In this document: positions 14,601-20,365 of the stretch, in pieces
How positions within the stretch are numbered: the stretch's first letter is position 1
Layout of the letters: each line of letters begins with the position of its first letter
IMG/VR virus record: IMGVR_UViG_3300018424_000341
Location: 1 to 20,365 of that record
Direction: 5' to 3' (one strand)
Source: a virus
Length of the DNA stretch: 20,365 bases
Program-made: the position numbers and the translations under genes
Notes under the pieces: generated by a model
What the model was told of the DNA's origin: nothing
Database searches by the model: none
The model's input: only the letters and a program-made list of their open reading frames with translations

Positions 14601-15675
14601 AGATGTTCATCCGCTTTTAGATGTTTCATACGGATTAGAAAGCATAGTTGACAGCAGTCAACGATTACCTCAAGCCGCCGCCGGAATGCTGATGCTTGCA
14701 GAACTTTCTAAGCCATTTGTAGACGGTATGTCTCGATTAAGCAGATCACTAGATAAAATGGGGCAAGATCCATTTGAGAAGTTTTCAACACTAGAACAAC
14801 ATGCAGAATCAATGAACATATTCAGAGGAAGTATCGACGGTGTTGTAACAGGTATTGGCAATATTCAAAGTTCACTTGACACCATAGATGGTGATTACAT
14901 ATCTGATCAATTCTATGTAATAGGTGACGGCATTGAGTACATGAATGAACAGCTCAGTAACATAAAGATGGGCGACATGTTAAAACTTGGCGCAATGAAA
15001 CTGTTTGGACCTAGCAAAGAAGAAAAACAAGCCGAAGAGGAAAAAGAAGCAATTAAAAACGTAGCCTATGAGAAATTACACGGAGGTTTCGATAACAAGC
15101 CCGGTCTATATGACTTAATGAACAAATTCACAATGACAGAAGGCAAGTCAGCGTGGAAAGCCGGAACTGAAGCAGAAACTCAAATGGCAACACACCTGTC
15201 GTCTCTTGGTGCCGCAGGCATTGATGTAGACACAGAAGCGTTAAGAGGGGACAAAGGCGGCGCCGCCTTGGCCAAAGAAATGACTAACATCACAAACCAA
15301 TTGCAAAAGCAAATTGATTTGTACACTATGGCATTTGAGACAGGTAAAGCATCACCTGCACTTATTGGAGAACAAAAATCTAATGCAGATATCAAATTAC
15401 CAGTACCATTACCAGCACAAGCACAGGTTCGTGGTTCAAATGCCACAGTTGATCCTGCAAGCATTCCGGTTATTGGTGCAAGACCCGAAGACCAAAACCA
15501 ACAACAACAACCTCAACCTACAACGCCAACAACAGCAGAAAATCAAAAAGAAACACAAGACGGCACTGTTATGATGAGTCAACAAGAAATGTTAGCAGAA
15601 CTAATTAGACTGCAAGCAGAAAATAACAGATTAGTCAAAAAACAAATCAAAGCAACAGGTGAATTAGACCTTTAA
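11650..15675 (+). CDS. Tape measure protein (tail-length ruler)
   Basis: A 1341-residue protein. It has the tape-measure build: a charged helical N-terminus (about 20-120, with runs of K, D and E), a glycine/alanine-rich hydrophobic stretch (130-170), a long helical part (190-520), then very hydrophobic Gly/Ala/Leu blocks (about 570-610 and 705-960) with repeated FNDVD / KxxxAMAGL-like units, a mixed C-terminal third, a Q/P/T-rich linker (about 1278-1300) and a final coiled-coil-like helix. It sits next to the gp26/51 chaperone pair. T4 gp29 is 590 residues; this is more than twice that, and at about 1.5 angstrom per residue would suit a tail near 200 nm if the whole length is ruler. The ribosome site is weak (AAGGA, far upstream). 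Another large structural protein cannot be excluded. Confidence 0.75.
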   Translation: MIEFQIDGQNYRFPEWATESTQVQLRDLMAELAKRNGVGNNALNRILKAQEEALDELKDQAKGDKKSEDDKKKADDKLIKKLDEMVEGLDEVRDATQEIKVEVPKSFRDQIADTLERDGEYLGGALLGAAGTVVKFGGVIGGTLLTGAGFVGNKLMEAGSTVNELVQSGIGFNTTFSEMGMGVVEATGHLGALGLGFGEAAELMKRSSAVIATQGFKRFEQTMQFAADTSEELGMSFDESMNTFGEALTRRQRMLNIGSLDQGRLNAQIAKTTKVQTAYATALGVSTETLQAFVDGLLNNNGLLTSSILRFSNTVRADLVAGIEVFASGLAAMGGKSGEDIAAAFLEAGSAGAIGLSDAAVGLVTALPNLAGPMNQFIKGIQSGTMNQDEANDMVQGLSKNLGNLSNTEKERIRLLARTGDQSAQMLANAIAQFEQSESKIKEINKALGTGFDMDMVQKGRNEFAKTMAQISGGAENAFFSLFADPEITKALTDGFKEILGVFGMGVDDTGKVAQDMGKTVKKFVPIVKNLVTGAVTLVKDLLEYFKGFMGDDGFDFSGLIGDLIGKALGAAVKGLLFAIPSFALALFGLAVAKTAVTNFLMPQIQSFTSALFSKGSELAKKVGETALGFAKSMFDSKGGKATQAFMGKAAGFIKDKAGGISEKIQSSPIGQKVADKLGSFQKDGAKMTEKLQGSMTKGGSSGGFLKSIADGVAKFGDTKVVKGAASLTLLAGAVTLTAIGLKKFNDVDFMSVVKGTVAMAGLATMAQFLGKGSTAMVKGAAAILLLGTAVVPMAFGLSLMKDVGLDTIGIMAAGLVTLGIAAAGLGLALPFILSGAAAIGALGLALIPFGIALNLVSLALPTFTESMDAMSKIDGGGLLNAAGGMLAIGGAMALMAPLLPFMLIGTLAAPAIIAMASALKSFNDVDMFNLLLAGEAMKSIGSGMSTLSGGSLMSSLKDGIGSLFGADSPIDKIKKFADGLSEIDVHPLLDVSYGLESIVDSSQRLPQAAAGMLMLAELSKPFVDGMSRLSRSLDKMGQDPFEKFSTLEQHAESMNIFRGSIDGVVTGIGNIQSSLDTIDGDYISDQFYVIGDGIEYMNEQLSNIKMGDMLKLGAMKLFGPSKEEKQAEEEKEAIKNVAYEKLHGGFDNKPGLYDLMNKFTMTEGKSAWKAGTEAETQMATHLSSLGAAGIDVDTEALRGDKGGAALAKEMTNITNQLQKQIDLYTMAFETGKASPALIGEQKSNADIKLPVPLPAQAQVRGSNATVDPASIPVIGARPEDQNQQQQPQPTTPTTAENQKETQDGTVMMSQQEMLAELIRLQAENNRLVKKQIKATGELDL

Positions 15676-15705
15676 TCACAATTTTTTCCATATTTTCTAA
15701 AAAGT

Positions 15706-15713
15706 GATAAATA
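15706..15713 (+). promoter_or_regulatory. Late promoter, GATAAATA type, for portal gene 20
   Basis: GTGATAAATATACAC lies 20 bases before the ATG at 15734, with AAAGGA between. Same extended sequence as the leftward baseplate promoter. Confidence 0.75.
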
Positions 15714-15733
15714 TACACAAATAAAGGAAATAT

Positions 15734-17443
15734 ATGGCAACTTGGCGAAAATATTTTAATAGTACTAACAGCGGTCTTCCTGTAAATGTTACAGGTGAAG
15801 GCGTTGATGGCTATAGTACTGCTCATACCCGTTATAGCAGTTGGTTACCTGAAGTTTATGCAGGAAGTCCTAACAGACTTATGCGTTATATTCAGTACGA
15901 TCAAATGGATAATGACTTAGAAATAAATGCTGGATTAGACATTATTGCAGAATTTAGTTCTCAAGATGACGAATACACAGAATTACCATTTGTGTTAAAA
16001 TTTACTGAAGACCCTAGCGAAACTGAAATGAAGATTCTCAGCAAATCATTAGATCAGTGGAACAAATTAAATGACTTAAGAAGACGTGCATTTAAAATAG
16101 TTCGTAGCACAATCAAATACGGCGATCAGTTTTTTATTAGAGATCCAGAAACATACAAATTATTTTGGGTGGATCCAGCCAACATAGAAAAAGTTGTTGT
16201 AAACGAAAGCGAAGGCAAAAAAATTGAAACATATTTTATCAAAAATCTTGATGCTAACTTTGAGCAATTAGCGGCCACAAGTGTATCGCCTATACATGCT
16301 AGACCTTATGGAAGTGGTCAAGGCCTCACAGGAATGTATTCATCGGTTGGATCAACAGTAGGAAATTACCAAACTCAAACAGGCGACTCGGGTGCTACCT
16401 ATGGAACACCTGTAGATGCACAACATGTAGTGCATATCAGTTTAACCGAAGGCATGGATCACAACTGGCCTTTTGGTGTTAGTGTATTAGAACCAGTATT
16501 TAAAGTTTTCAAGCAGAAGGAACTGCTTGAAGACTCCATTATTATTTACAGAGTGCATAGAGCACCTGAAAGACGTGTGTTCTTTATTGATGTTGGTAAC
16601 ATGCCACCCCATAAAGCACAACAATACTTAGAACGTGTTAAGTATGAAGTACAGCAAAAACGTGTTCCTAACAAAAACAAGGACGGTGGTAATGTAGCAG
16701 ATGCCGCATACAATCCAATGAGTATGCTTGAAGACTACTTCTTTGCACAAACAGCAGATGGTAGAGGTTCAAAAGTAGACACACTACCAGGCGGTGAAAA
16801 TTTAGGTCAAATTGACGACTTAAAATATTTCAACAACAAATTGATTAGAGGACTTAGAGTACCTAGTTCTTATCTACCTACTGGACCAGATGATGGTACA
16901 GCACAATTCAACGATGGTAAAGTGGGTGTAGCATATATTCAAGAGCACCAATTTGCAAAATATTGTGAAAGGTTACAAAAGCAGATTATCAGAAACTTAG
17001 ATAGAGAATTTAAAATGTTTTTGAATTACAAAGGCATTGAAATTGATAACAGCACTTTTAACTTGGAATTTACTAAACCACAAAACTTTAGTTCTTACAG
17101 AGAATTGGATTTAGACACACAACGAGCACAACTGTTTACCAGTTTAGAAGCAGTACCATATCTTTCACAACAGTTTAAACTGAAAAAATATTTAGGCTTG
17201 ACTGAGGAAGAAATGAATGACAATGAACACTATTGGAAAATGGAAAATCAATACACAAGTGATAATTCTCAGCAAGTAGGTTTGAGAAACGTAGGTGTTA
17301 GACCAGGTCCTAGTGCAGATTTAGATTTAGATGCACCAGTTGAAGATCTTCCTATGCCCGAAGATGACATACAAACACCCGACGTTGATGTAATGGGCGC
17401 CGGTAACCCAGAGATTGGCGGACAGACGCCAGGCGGAGTATAA
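15734..17443 (+). CDS. gp20: Portal vertex protein gp20
   Basis: A 569-residue protein, close to T4 gp20 (524). The region at about 270-390 holds the strongly conserved block used as a marker of marine T4-like phages: IIYRVHRAPERRVFFIDVGNMP, YLERVKYEVQQKRVPNKNKDGG, YNPMSMLEDYFFAQTADGRGSKVDTLPGG, and LIRGLRVPSSYLPTG. Twelve copies form the ring at the capsid vertex through which DNA enters and leaves and to which the neck attaches. The C-terminal tail (about 530-569) is acidic, then Gly/Pro-rich (GGQTPGGV). The start has AAAGGA 8 bases upstream and a late promoter just before it. The next gene starts one base after the stop. Confidence 0.95.
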   Translation: MATWRKYFNSTNSGLPVNVTGEGVDGYSTAHTRYSSWLPEVYAGSPNRLMRYIQYDQMDNDLEINAGLDIIAEFSSQDDEYTELPFVLKFTEDPSETEMKILSKSLDQWNKLNDLRRRAFKIVRSTIKYGDQFFIRDPETYKLFWVDPANIEKVVVNESEGKKIETYFIKNLDANFEQLAATSVSPIHARPYGSGQGLTGMYSSVGSTVGNYQTQTGDSGATYGTPVDAQHVVHISLTEGMDHNWPFGVSVLEPVFKVFKQKELLEDSIIIYRVHRAPERRVFFIDVGNMPPHKAQQYLERVKYEVQQKRVPNKNKDGGNVADAAYNPMSMLEDYFFAQTADGRGSKVDTLPGGENLGQIDDLKYFNNKLIRGLRVPSSYLPTGPDDGTAQFNDGKVGVAYIQEHQFAKYCERLQKQIIRNLDREFKMFLNYKGIEIDNSTFNLEFTKPQNFSSYRELDLDTQRAQLFTSLEAVPYLSQQFKLKKYLGLTEEEMNDNEHYWKMENQYTSDNSQQVGLRNVGVRPGPSADLDLDAPVEDLPMPEDDIQTPDVDVMGAGNPEIGGQTPGGV

Positions 17444-17444
17444 A

Positions 17445-17651
17445 ATGAGATTAGACGAGTTTTACAATCCAGAAAAAGATAGGCAGGCTTCTCGTAGCAT
17501 TGATGATGTAAGAAAAACCAAACTTACATTAGAAACTTTGAACAAATTAAGAAAGTACAGAGAAATTAAAAAATCAGAGGCTATTGAACAGAAGAAGTTT
17601 GCATCTTTGATGTATGCAAAACAAGCACAGGCAGATACCGGCGGTTTCTAA
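17445..17651 (+). CDS. Small charged protein in the prohead-core (gp67/gp68) position
   Basis: A 68-residue protein from the ATG at 17445; the frame is open further left into gene 20, but 17445 starts one base after the portal stop (TAAAATG) and is preferred. It is highly charged and helical (LETLNKLRKYREIKKSEAIEQKKFASLMYAKQAQ), basic in the middle, with no Cys. In T4 the gene after 20 is 67, an 80-residue prohead core protein, followed by 68. Position and size fit, but T4 gp67 is acidic and I see no direct sequence match; similar LxKLRKxREIKK proteins occur behind gene 20 in marine T4-like phages. Its stop overlaps the start of the SGNH-like gene (TAATG). Confidence 0.75.
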   Translation: MRLDEFYNPEKDRQASRSIDDVRKTKLTLETLNKLRKYREIKKSEAIEQKKFASLMYAKQAQADTGGF

Positions 17652-18490
17652 TGCTGTTAGCAGTATGCGGTTGCAGTTGGAGTTGCCGCGATCCCAAACA
17701 CCCTAATATTGAATTCGGTCAGCACCTAGCAGATGAGTTAGGTTATGAGTATGTGAATCTAGCAAAACCAGGTTGTAGTAATTTTGGTATTGCATTACAA
17801 ATAGAATATGCTCTTGCAGAACTTGACCCGGATCTACTTATTATAAATGCTACAACAGTTACTCGCGGAGAGTTTAAACTTAACAATAACAAACGTTATG
17901 TCCCACAAAATCATTATCATAATGTAGATTACGACCACAAATTAGTAGAAAAATTCACAGATCAAGATGCCCCCGGATACGGTAAAAATTATGATCCTAC
18001 AATACTGATAGATAGTTTTGGAAGTATACTTAATGATCGTTTAGATGCTGATTTTGAGCAGTTATATCTATTGCCTAGGTATGCAAAAGCCTTTGATAAA
18101 AGCAGTTATGATGCGTTTAGAAAGTGGTTTTTATACCTTTTTGATGCAGATTTAGAAAGACATAAACAACAAATGATACTACAGTATGCCTTATTAAAAT
18201 TGCAATTAAAGGGCAAAAAATTTATTTTTTCTCCAAATACTTTTGATTGGGCCGAAGGTTTTGACCTTAAAAGTCCGTTAGTTTATGCTGATCCGCCTAC
18301 TGTTTGGGACATAGACGAAAAGTATTTTATGCTTAAAGGTATATCAGAATATTTAGAAGTATGCGACAAAATTTACGGTAGTTGGGAAAATAGCCCAGGA
18401 GTCGATTACGACCATCATTTGCCAGAAGAAGCCCATATAGAATATAAAAACAATTTACTGATTAAGTTAAATGCACTTTTATATGACTAA
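17651..18490 (+). CDS. SGNH/GDSL-hydrolase-like protein
   Basis: A 279-residue protein. The N-terminus VCGCSWSC carries the block I nucleophile Ser (S9) after the first beta strand. NLAKPGCSNFGI (about 37-48) fits block II with its Gly. LLIINATTVTRGEF (about 62-75) stands where block III Asn lies, and DYDHHLPEEAHIEYKNNLL near the end has the Asp/His of block V. The substrate is unknown; members act on esters, acetyl groups or sugars. The gene is wedged between the portal/core genes and the acidic core protein, coupled to the former by TAATG, and is not part of the T4 order. It may be a virion-associated or glycan-modifying enzyme acquired as a cargo gene. No signal peptide is seen (the first residues are the domain's first strand). 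Confidence 0.7.
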   Translation: MLLAVCGCSWSCRDPKHPNIEFGQHLADELGYEYVNLAKPGCSNFGIALQIEYALAELDPDLLIINATTVTRGEFKLNNNKRYVPQNHYHNVDYDHKLVEKFTDQDAPGYGKNYDPTILIDSFGSILNDRLDADFEQLYLLPRYAKAFDKSSYDAFRKWFLYLFDADLERHKQQMILQYALLKLQLKGKKFIFSPNTFDWAEGFDLKSPLVYADPPTVWDIDEKYFMLKGISEYLEVCDKIYGSWENSPGVDYDHHLPEEAHIEYKNNLLIKLNALLYD

Positions 18491-18498
18491 TAATTGTT

Positions 18499-18506
18499 GC
18501 TAAATA
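18499..18506 (+). promoter_or_regulatory. Late promoter, GCTAAATA variant, for acidic protein-21-22
   Basis: TTGCTAAATATTT differs at one base from the GATAAATA sites and keeps the flanking TG/TT. It starts 9 bases past the SGNH gene stop and opens the 196-base gap before 18687. TATAAGTA at 18611-18618 is a second, weaker candidate nearer the gene. Confidence 0.5.
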
Positions 18507-18558
18507 TTTCTGTATTATTATAATTATACACAAAAACATATCATCGATAGACAAATAC

Positions 18559-18584
18559 AGGCAAAAAATGACTGTTTTTTGCCT
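18559..18584 (+). terminator. 10-bp inverted repeat, possible terminator or processing hairpin
   Basis: AGGCAAAAAA (18559-18568), loop TGACTG, TTTTTTGCCT (18575-18584): a perfect stem with a T6 run in its 3' arm. No U-run follows the stem, so it is not a classical terminator. It could separate the portal and core transcripts or stabilise a leader. Confidence 0.4.
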
Positions 18585-18637
18585 ATTTGCGTCTTAAAAA
18601 CACCACATTTTATAAGTACTACTACATTAAATTGTAT

Positions 18638-18672
18638 CTGTGCGAATGCACAGGTTGAATTATATTATTCAA
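18638..18672 (+). promoter_or_regulatory. Two adjacent leader hairpins before the acidic core protein
   Basis: CTGTGC-GAAT-GCACAG (18638-18653) and TTGAAT-TATATT-ATTCAA (18655-18672) are two perfect 6-bp hairpins one base apart, ending 3 bases before the AGGAG (18676-18680) of the gene at 18687. They may keep the ribosome site open, protect the mRNA 5' side, or be operators. Confidence 0.45.
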
Positions 18673-18686
18673 TATAGGAGCTCATA

Positions 18687-19487
18687 ATGTCAGATCGCAG
18701 TAAATTAGAACAAGTTCTAGAACTTCTACTTGCGGAAGATAACGAGCGTGCCGAAGAGCTACTTCACGAATATGTCGTCGAAACTGCTCGAGCAGAGTAC
18801 GAGCGTATCTTAGATGAAGATGAAGTAGTTAGTGAAGAATCTGAAGAAGAAGCAGTTGAAGAAGCAGAAGAATCAGAAGAAGAAGCAGTCGAAGAGGCTG
18901 AAGAATCTGAAGAAGAGGCTGTTGAAGAAGATGCTGTTGACGAAGTTGTAGATTTCGCAGACCCAGAGCAAGATTTTGTATCCGACGTAGAAGAAGCAGA
19001 CGATGATATCGAAAGCGACGAAGTCGGTGAAGAAGAAGGCGAAGGCGAAGACGAAGATCTTGAAGACAAAGTTGATTCTTTAGAAGATGAACTTGAAGAT
19101 TTAAGAGCTGAATTCGAAAAATTATTAGCAGACGAAGACGGTGATGACGGCGAAGAAGCAGAAATGGATGCAGACATGGACATGGAAATGGACATGGAAC
19201 CTGAAATGGAAGAAGAATCAGTCGAATATGACCTAGACGAAGAAGTTGTTGAAGAAGAAGACGAAGATGTTGTTGAAGAAGCAACTAAATTGTCTGATAA
19301 CGTTGCAGAGCCAAAAGGCGAAGTACACAACGATAAGTCACCTTTGTCAAGCAAGCCAAAACCAACTGTAGTTAGCGGCGCTGGTCAACCAGTTAAAGCA
19401 AACGACGGTAGCGAAGGCGTTAAAGGCGAATCAGCAAAAGACCACACACCATCAGATAATATCAAAGTAGAGCCTAAAACGGCTTAA
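18687..19487 (+). CDS. Extremely acidic repeat protein, probable prohead core component
   Basis: A 266-residue protein with a clear start (AGGAG 6 bases before ATG). Residues 1-45 form a normal helical domain (KLEQVLELLLAEDNERAEELLHEYVVETARAEYERIL). Residues 50-82 are three copies of an 11-residue repeat EESEEEAVEEA; 83-205 continue as a D/E-rich low-complexity region with a likely coiled coil (DLEDKVDSLEDELEDLRAEFEKLL) and a DMDMEMDME run. The last 65 residues are a less acidic, K/P/S-rich tail. In T4, acidic core proteins gp67 and gp68 lie between 20 and 21, fill the prohead scaffold and are cleaved by gp21; position and charge support that role. No direct homology to gp68 was recognised. 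Confidence 0.7.
   Translation: MSDRSKLEQVLELLLAEDNERAEELLHEYVVETARAEYERILDEDEVVSEESEEEAVEEAEESEEEAVEEAEESEEEAVEEDAVDEVVDFADPEQDFVSDVEEADDDIESDEVGEEEGEGEDEDLEDKVDSLEDELEDLRAEFEKLLADEDGDDGEEAEMDADMDMEMDMEPEMEEESVEYDLDEEVVEEEDEDVVEEATKLSDNVAEPKGEVHNDKSPLSSKPKPTVVSGAGQPVKANDGSEGVKGESAKDHTPSDNIKVEPKTA
18834..18932 (+). repeat. Three tandem 33-bp repeats inside the acidic protein gene
   Basis: Units 18834-18866, 18867-18899 and 18900-18932 each encode EESEEEAVEEA or EESEEEAVEED, with synonymous differences between units (tct/tca, gca/gct). Repeat number may vary between relatives. Confidence 0.85.
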
Positions 19488-19503
19488 TGTGAGGTAAAAA
19501 ACA

Positions 19504-20130
19504 GTGCGTAAGTTATATGAATACATGAGTCCAGAACAGAGTAGAATCGAGTTACTCGAATCTAACGACGGGAAAGACTTGTTCATGCAAGGATTATTCA
19601 TTCAAGGTGATGTAAAAAACCAAAACGGTAGAGTATATCCCAAGGATGAAATTCAACGTGCTGTGGAAAATGTTACATCAAGATTATCAAAAGGTGAAAC
19701 AGTAATGGGTGAGTTAGATCATCCAGAAGAACTTCAAATCAATCTAGACAGAGTGAGCCATATCATTACAGAAATGCAATGTGATGGCTCTAACGGTCTA
19801 GGGAAGTTGAAAATAATTGATACGCCAATGGGTAATATTGCAAAGGCTTTGTTAAAAGCAGGTGCAAAATTAGGTGTTAGCAGTAGAGGTAGCGGTAACG
19901 TAAATGAATCAGGTCGTGTGTCTGATTTTGATATTGTTACTGTAGATATTGTTGCACAGCCTAGTGCACCAGATGCGTATCCAAAGACTATTTACGAGTC
20001 TTTGTTTAATATGAAGGGCGGTAGCATTATACATGAGATCGCCAAAGACTATACACACGGTAACCCAAGTGCAGAAAAGCACTTAACTAAATCAATCGTT
20101 TCATTTATAAACGAGCTAAAATTGAGGTAG
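19504..20130 (+). CDS. gp21: Prohead core protease gp21
   Basis: A 208-residue protein, near T4 gp21 (212). It begins at a GTG (19504) with GAGGT about 8 bases upstream. Motifs in order: LFMQGLFIQGDVKNQNGRVYPKDEI, GELDHP with catalytic His near 73, and LGVSSRGSG with catalytic Ser at 126-127, followed by FDIVTVDIVAQPSAPDA carrying the expected Asp. This is the T4-type serine protease that matures the prohead by digesting the scaffold and trimming the capsid proteins, after which DNA is packaged. Lies between the acidic core protein and scaffold gene 22, the T4 order. Confidence 0.95.
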   Translation: MRKLYEYMSPEQSRIELLESNDGKDLFMQGLFIQGDVKNQNGRVYPKDEIQRAVENVTSRLSKGETVMGELDHPEELQINLDRVSHIITEMQCDGSNGLGKLKIIDTPMGNIAKALLKAGAKLGVSSRGSGNVNESGRVSDFDIVTVDIVAQPSAPDAYPKTIYESLFNMKGGSIIHEIAKDYTHGNPSAEKHLTKSIVSFINELKLR

Positions 20131-20139
20131 GAGACTACT

Positions 20140-20365
20140 ATGGCAGTAAATTTTGAAGACCTGATCGAGTCAAACGATATAAACGAAGAAGTTCGTTCCA
20201 GTATCGTTGAGGCCTGGGAAAGTCGTCTTGCCGAAGCCCGTGAGGAACTTACAGCAGAATTAAGAGAAGAGTTTGCTCAAAGATATGAGCACGACAAAGG
20301 CTTAATTGTTGAAGCAGTTGACGGTTTTATCAAACAGCGAGTAGAAGCAGAAATTGCAGAACTTG
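20140..20365 (+). CDS. gp22: Prohead core scaffolding protein gp22 (N-terminal part, cut by right edge)
   Basis: Seventy-five codons are visible from the ATG at 20140 (MAVNFEDLIESNDINEEVRSSIVEAWESRL). AGGAG overlaps the stop of gene 21 (20129-20133), 6 bases before the start, so the genes are coupled. The sequence is helical, E/A-rich and charged, as for the gp22 scaffold that forms the prohead core and is destroyed by gp21. In T4-like phages gene 22 directly follows 21 and precedes the major capsid gene 23, which should lie just past the window. Confidence 0.88.
   Translation, partial: MAVNFEDLIESNDINEEVRSSIVEAWESRLAEAREELTAELREEFAQRYEHDKGLIVEAVDGFIKQRVEAEIAEL

Noticed and set aside
18834-18932. 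CRISPR-like array
   Set aside because: The units are contiguous coding repeats without spacers.
18764-19354. 196-residue serine-rich reading frame on the reverse strand
   Set aside because: Mirror of the GAA/GAC-rich acidic gene; low complexity, no ribosome site, and the forward gene has a clear start and operon context.

Overview
The window looks like part of the genome of a T4-like (contractile-tail) bacteriophage, AT-rich and probably marine. The main evidence is a set of recognisable T4 core genes: baseplate genes 53 and 48/54, late sigma factor 55, recombination nucleases 47 and 46, hub/chaperone genes 26 and 51, a very long tape measure protein, portal 20, prohead protease 21 and scaffold 22. 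A phage-coded lipoprotein with a Gram-negative lipobox and an outer-membrane-protein-like C-terminus points to a Gram-negative host. No photosynthesis gene, tRNA, integrase or CRISPR array was seen, so the host group cannot be fixed from this window.

Layout: (1) 1-1859, leftward: gene 48/54-like, gene 53, then the N-terminal part of a structural gene that runs off the left edge; each pair is coupled by a TAATG overlap. (2) 1924-6059, rightward: a sigma70-type early promoter, then 55, 47, 46 and a GIY-YIG nuclease, tightly packed. (3) 6060-6534: a non-coding stretch of higher GC (about 47 % over its first 360 bases) with several good stem-loops, a candidate structured RNA. (4) 7495-6535, leftward: two small related proteins that look like 2-oxoglutarate/Fe(II) oxygenases. 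(5) 7532-10442, rightward: a second early promoter, then a small unknown protein, a SWIM zinc-finger protein and a 780-residue FG-GAP/VCBS-like lipoprotein. (6) 11530-10443, leftward: gene 26, whose end carries an A-AAT-TTT slippery heptamer leading into a gene 51-like reading frame that has no start codon of its own. (7) 11554-20365, rightward virion module: tape measure, portal 20, a small gene in the 67/68 position, an SGNH-hydrolase-like gene, an acidic repeat protein, 21 and 22 (cut by the right edge).

Two promoter classes can be read. Early type: TTGACT-N17-TATAAT before 55 and TTGACT-N17-CATAAT before the lipoprotein operon. Late type: octamer GATAAATA (one GCTAAATA) before 48/54, the tape measure, portal 20 and the acidic protein, presumably read by RNA polymerase carrying the gp55 encoded here. 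The flow would be early expression of gp55, recombination genes and the envelope lipoprotein, then gp55-dependent expression of baseplate, tail and head genes.

Most worth a second look: the probable programmed -1 frameshift joining 26 to 51, the early-promoter FG-GAP lipoprotein, the structured non-coding region at 6061-6422, and the SGNH and oxygenase accessory genes.
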